A stretch of DNA of 23,281 nucleotides from JBGSYN01 sp041750975 (GTDB lineage Bacteria; Pseudomonadota; Alphaproteobacteria; Geminicoccales; Geminicoccaceae), in the NCBI GenBank assembly GCA_041750975.1, contig JBGSYN010000051.1:1-23281 (forward strand), in the 5' to 3' direction. Shown piece after piece: positions 23,157 through 23,281 of this stretch. Numbering within the stretch: position 1 is the first letter of the stretch; the number at the start of each line of letters is the position of its first letter. Below the pieces are notes generated by a model. The model saw nothing but the letters and a program-made list of their open reading frames with translations, was not told the DNA's origin and did not search any database. The position numbers were made by a program, and so were the translations under genes.

Positions 23157-23281
23157 GAGATCAATGGCTCGCTCTGACTAGGGGAGGCCATTCCACGAAG
23201 GTCCGGCCGCTACAAGGAAAACGACGTTAGAGCCCGGTTGTGGAGAACGGAAGCACTAAGAATGGGTGCTCCATGCCTCGC

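Overview
The window comes from a GC-rich bacterial chromosome, most likely an alphaproteobacterium. The reasons are the codon use, the OpgH/OpgC glucan genes, the cobalamin methyl-transfer set with DUF1638 and 'virulence factor' partners, and the general gene style. I cannot fix the order or genus from sequence alone. No rRNA, tRNA, CRISPR array or insertion sequence is visible. Nineteen intact protein genes and one frameshifted gene are called.

Layout, left to right. Positions 1-323 hold no convincing gene. Positions 324-6230 are all on the minus strand. They form a corrinoid methyl-transfer operon, read from 6230 downward: corrinoid protein, DUF1638 protein, small 'virulence factor' family protein, methyltetrahydrofolate:corrinoid methyltransferase, and a 2Fe-2S/ASKHA corrinoid reactivator. 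A UDP-HexNAc dehydrogenase follows on the same strand. The substrate-specific MttB-type methyltransferase is not in the window. A phosphoprotein phosphatase-like gene (6461-7171) is divergent from this operon. Next come a diheme cytochrome c with a metallo-beta-lactamase-fold lactonase (7208-8916, minus) and a divergent SDR (9026-9829). Positions 10002-13006 carry opgH and opgC, converging and overlapping, for osmoregulated periplasmic glucans.

Positions 13209-17192 hold the most unusual system. A tightly coupled minus-strand operon runs MDR dehydrogenase, 6-pyruvoyl-tetrahydropterin-synthase-like protein, GT4 glycosyltransferase, SAM methyltransferase. Its genes overlap by 8, 4 and 4 bases, and it converges on a RibD-type reductase. 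The pterin-synthase-like protein keeps the fold and the substrate-binding glutamates but has lost the catalytic Cys, Asp and His and one zinc ligand. The set looks like a small biosynthetic pathway for a glycosylated, methylated pteridine- or riboflavin-precursor-like compound whose product I do not know.

Positions 17292-18250 encode a periplasmic YceI protein and a MmcQ/YjbR protein. Positions 18492-20437 encode a rhamnonate-dehydratase-like enolase-superfamily enzyme translationally coupled to an SDR, probably for sugar-acid catabolism. Positions 20478-22100 are a visibly more AT-rich two-gene module: a DUF262 (GmrSD/ParB-like) protein and a HEPN nuclease of the MAE_28990/MAE_18760 type. 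The nuclease gene is split by a one-base frameshift. The last gene is a DMT-family exporter (22233-23156).
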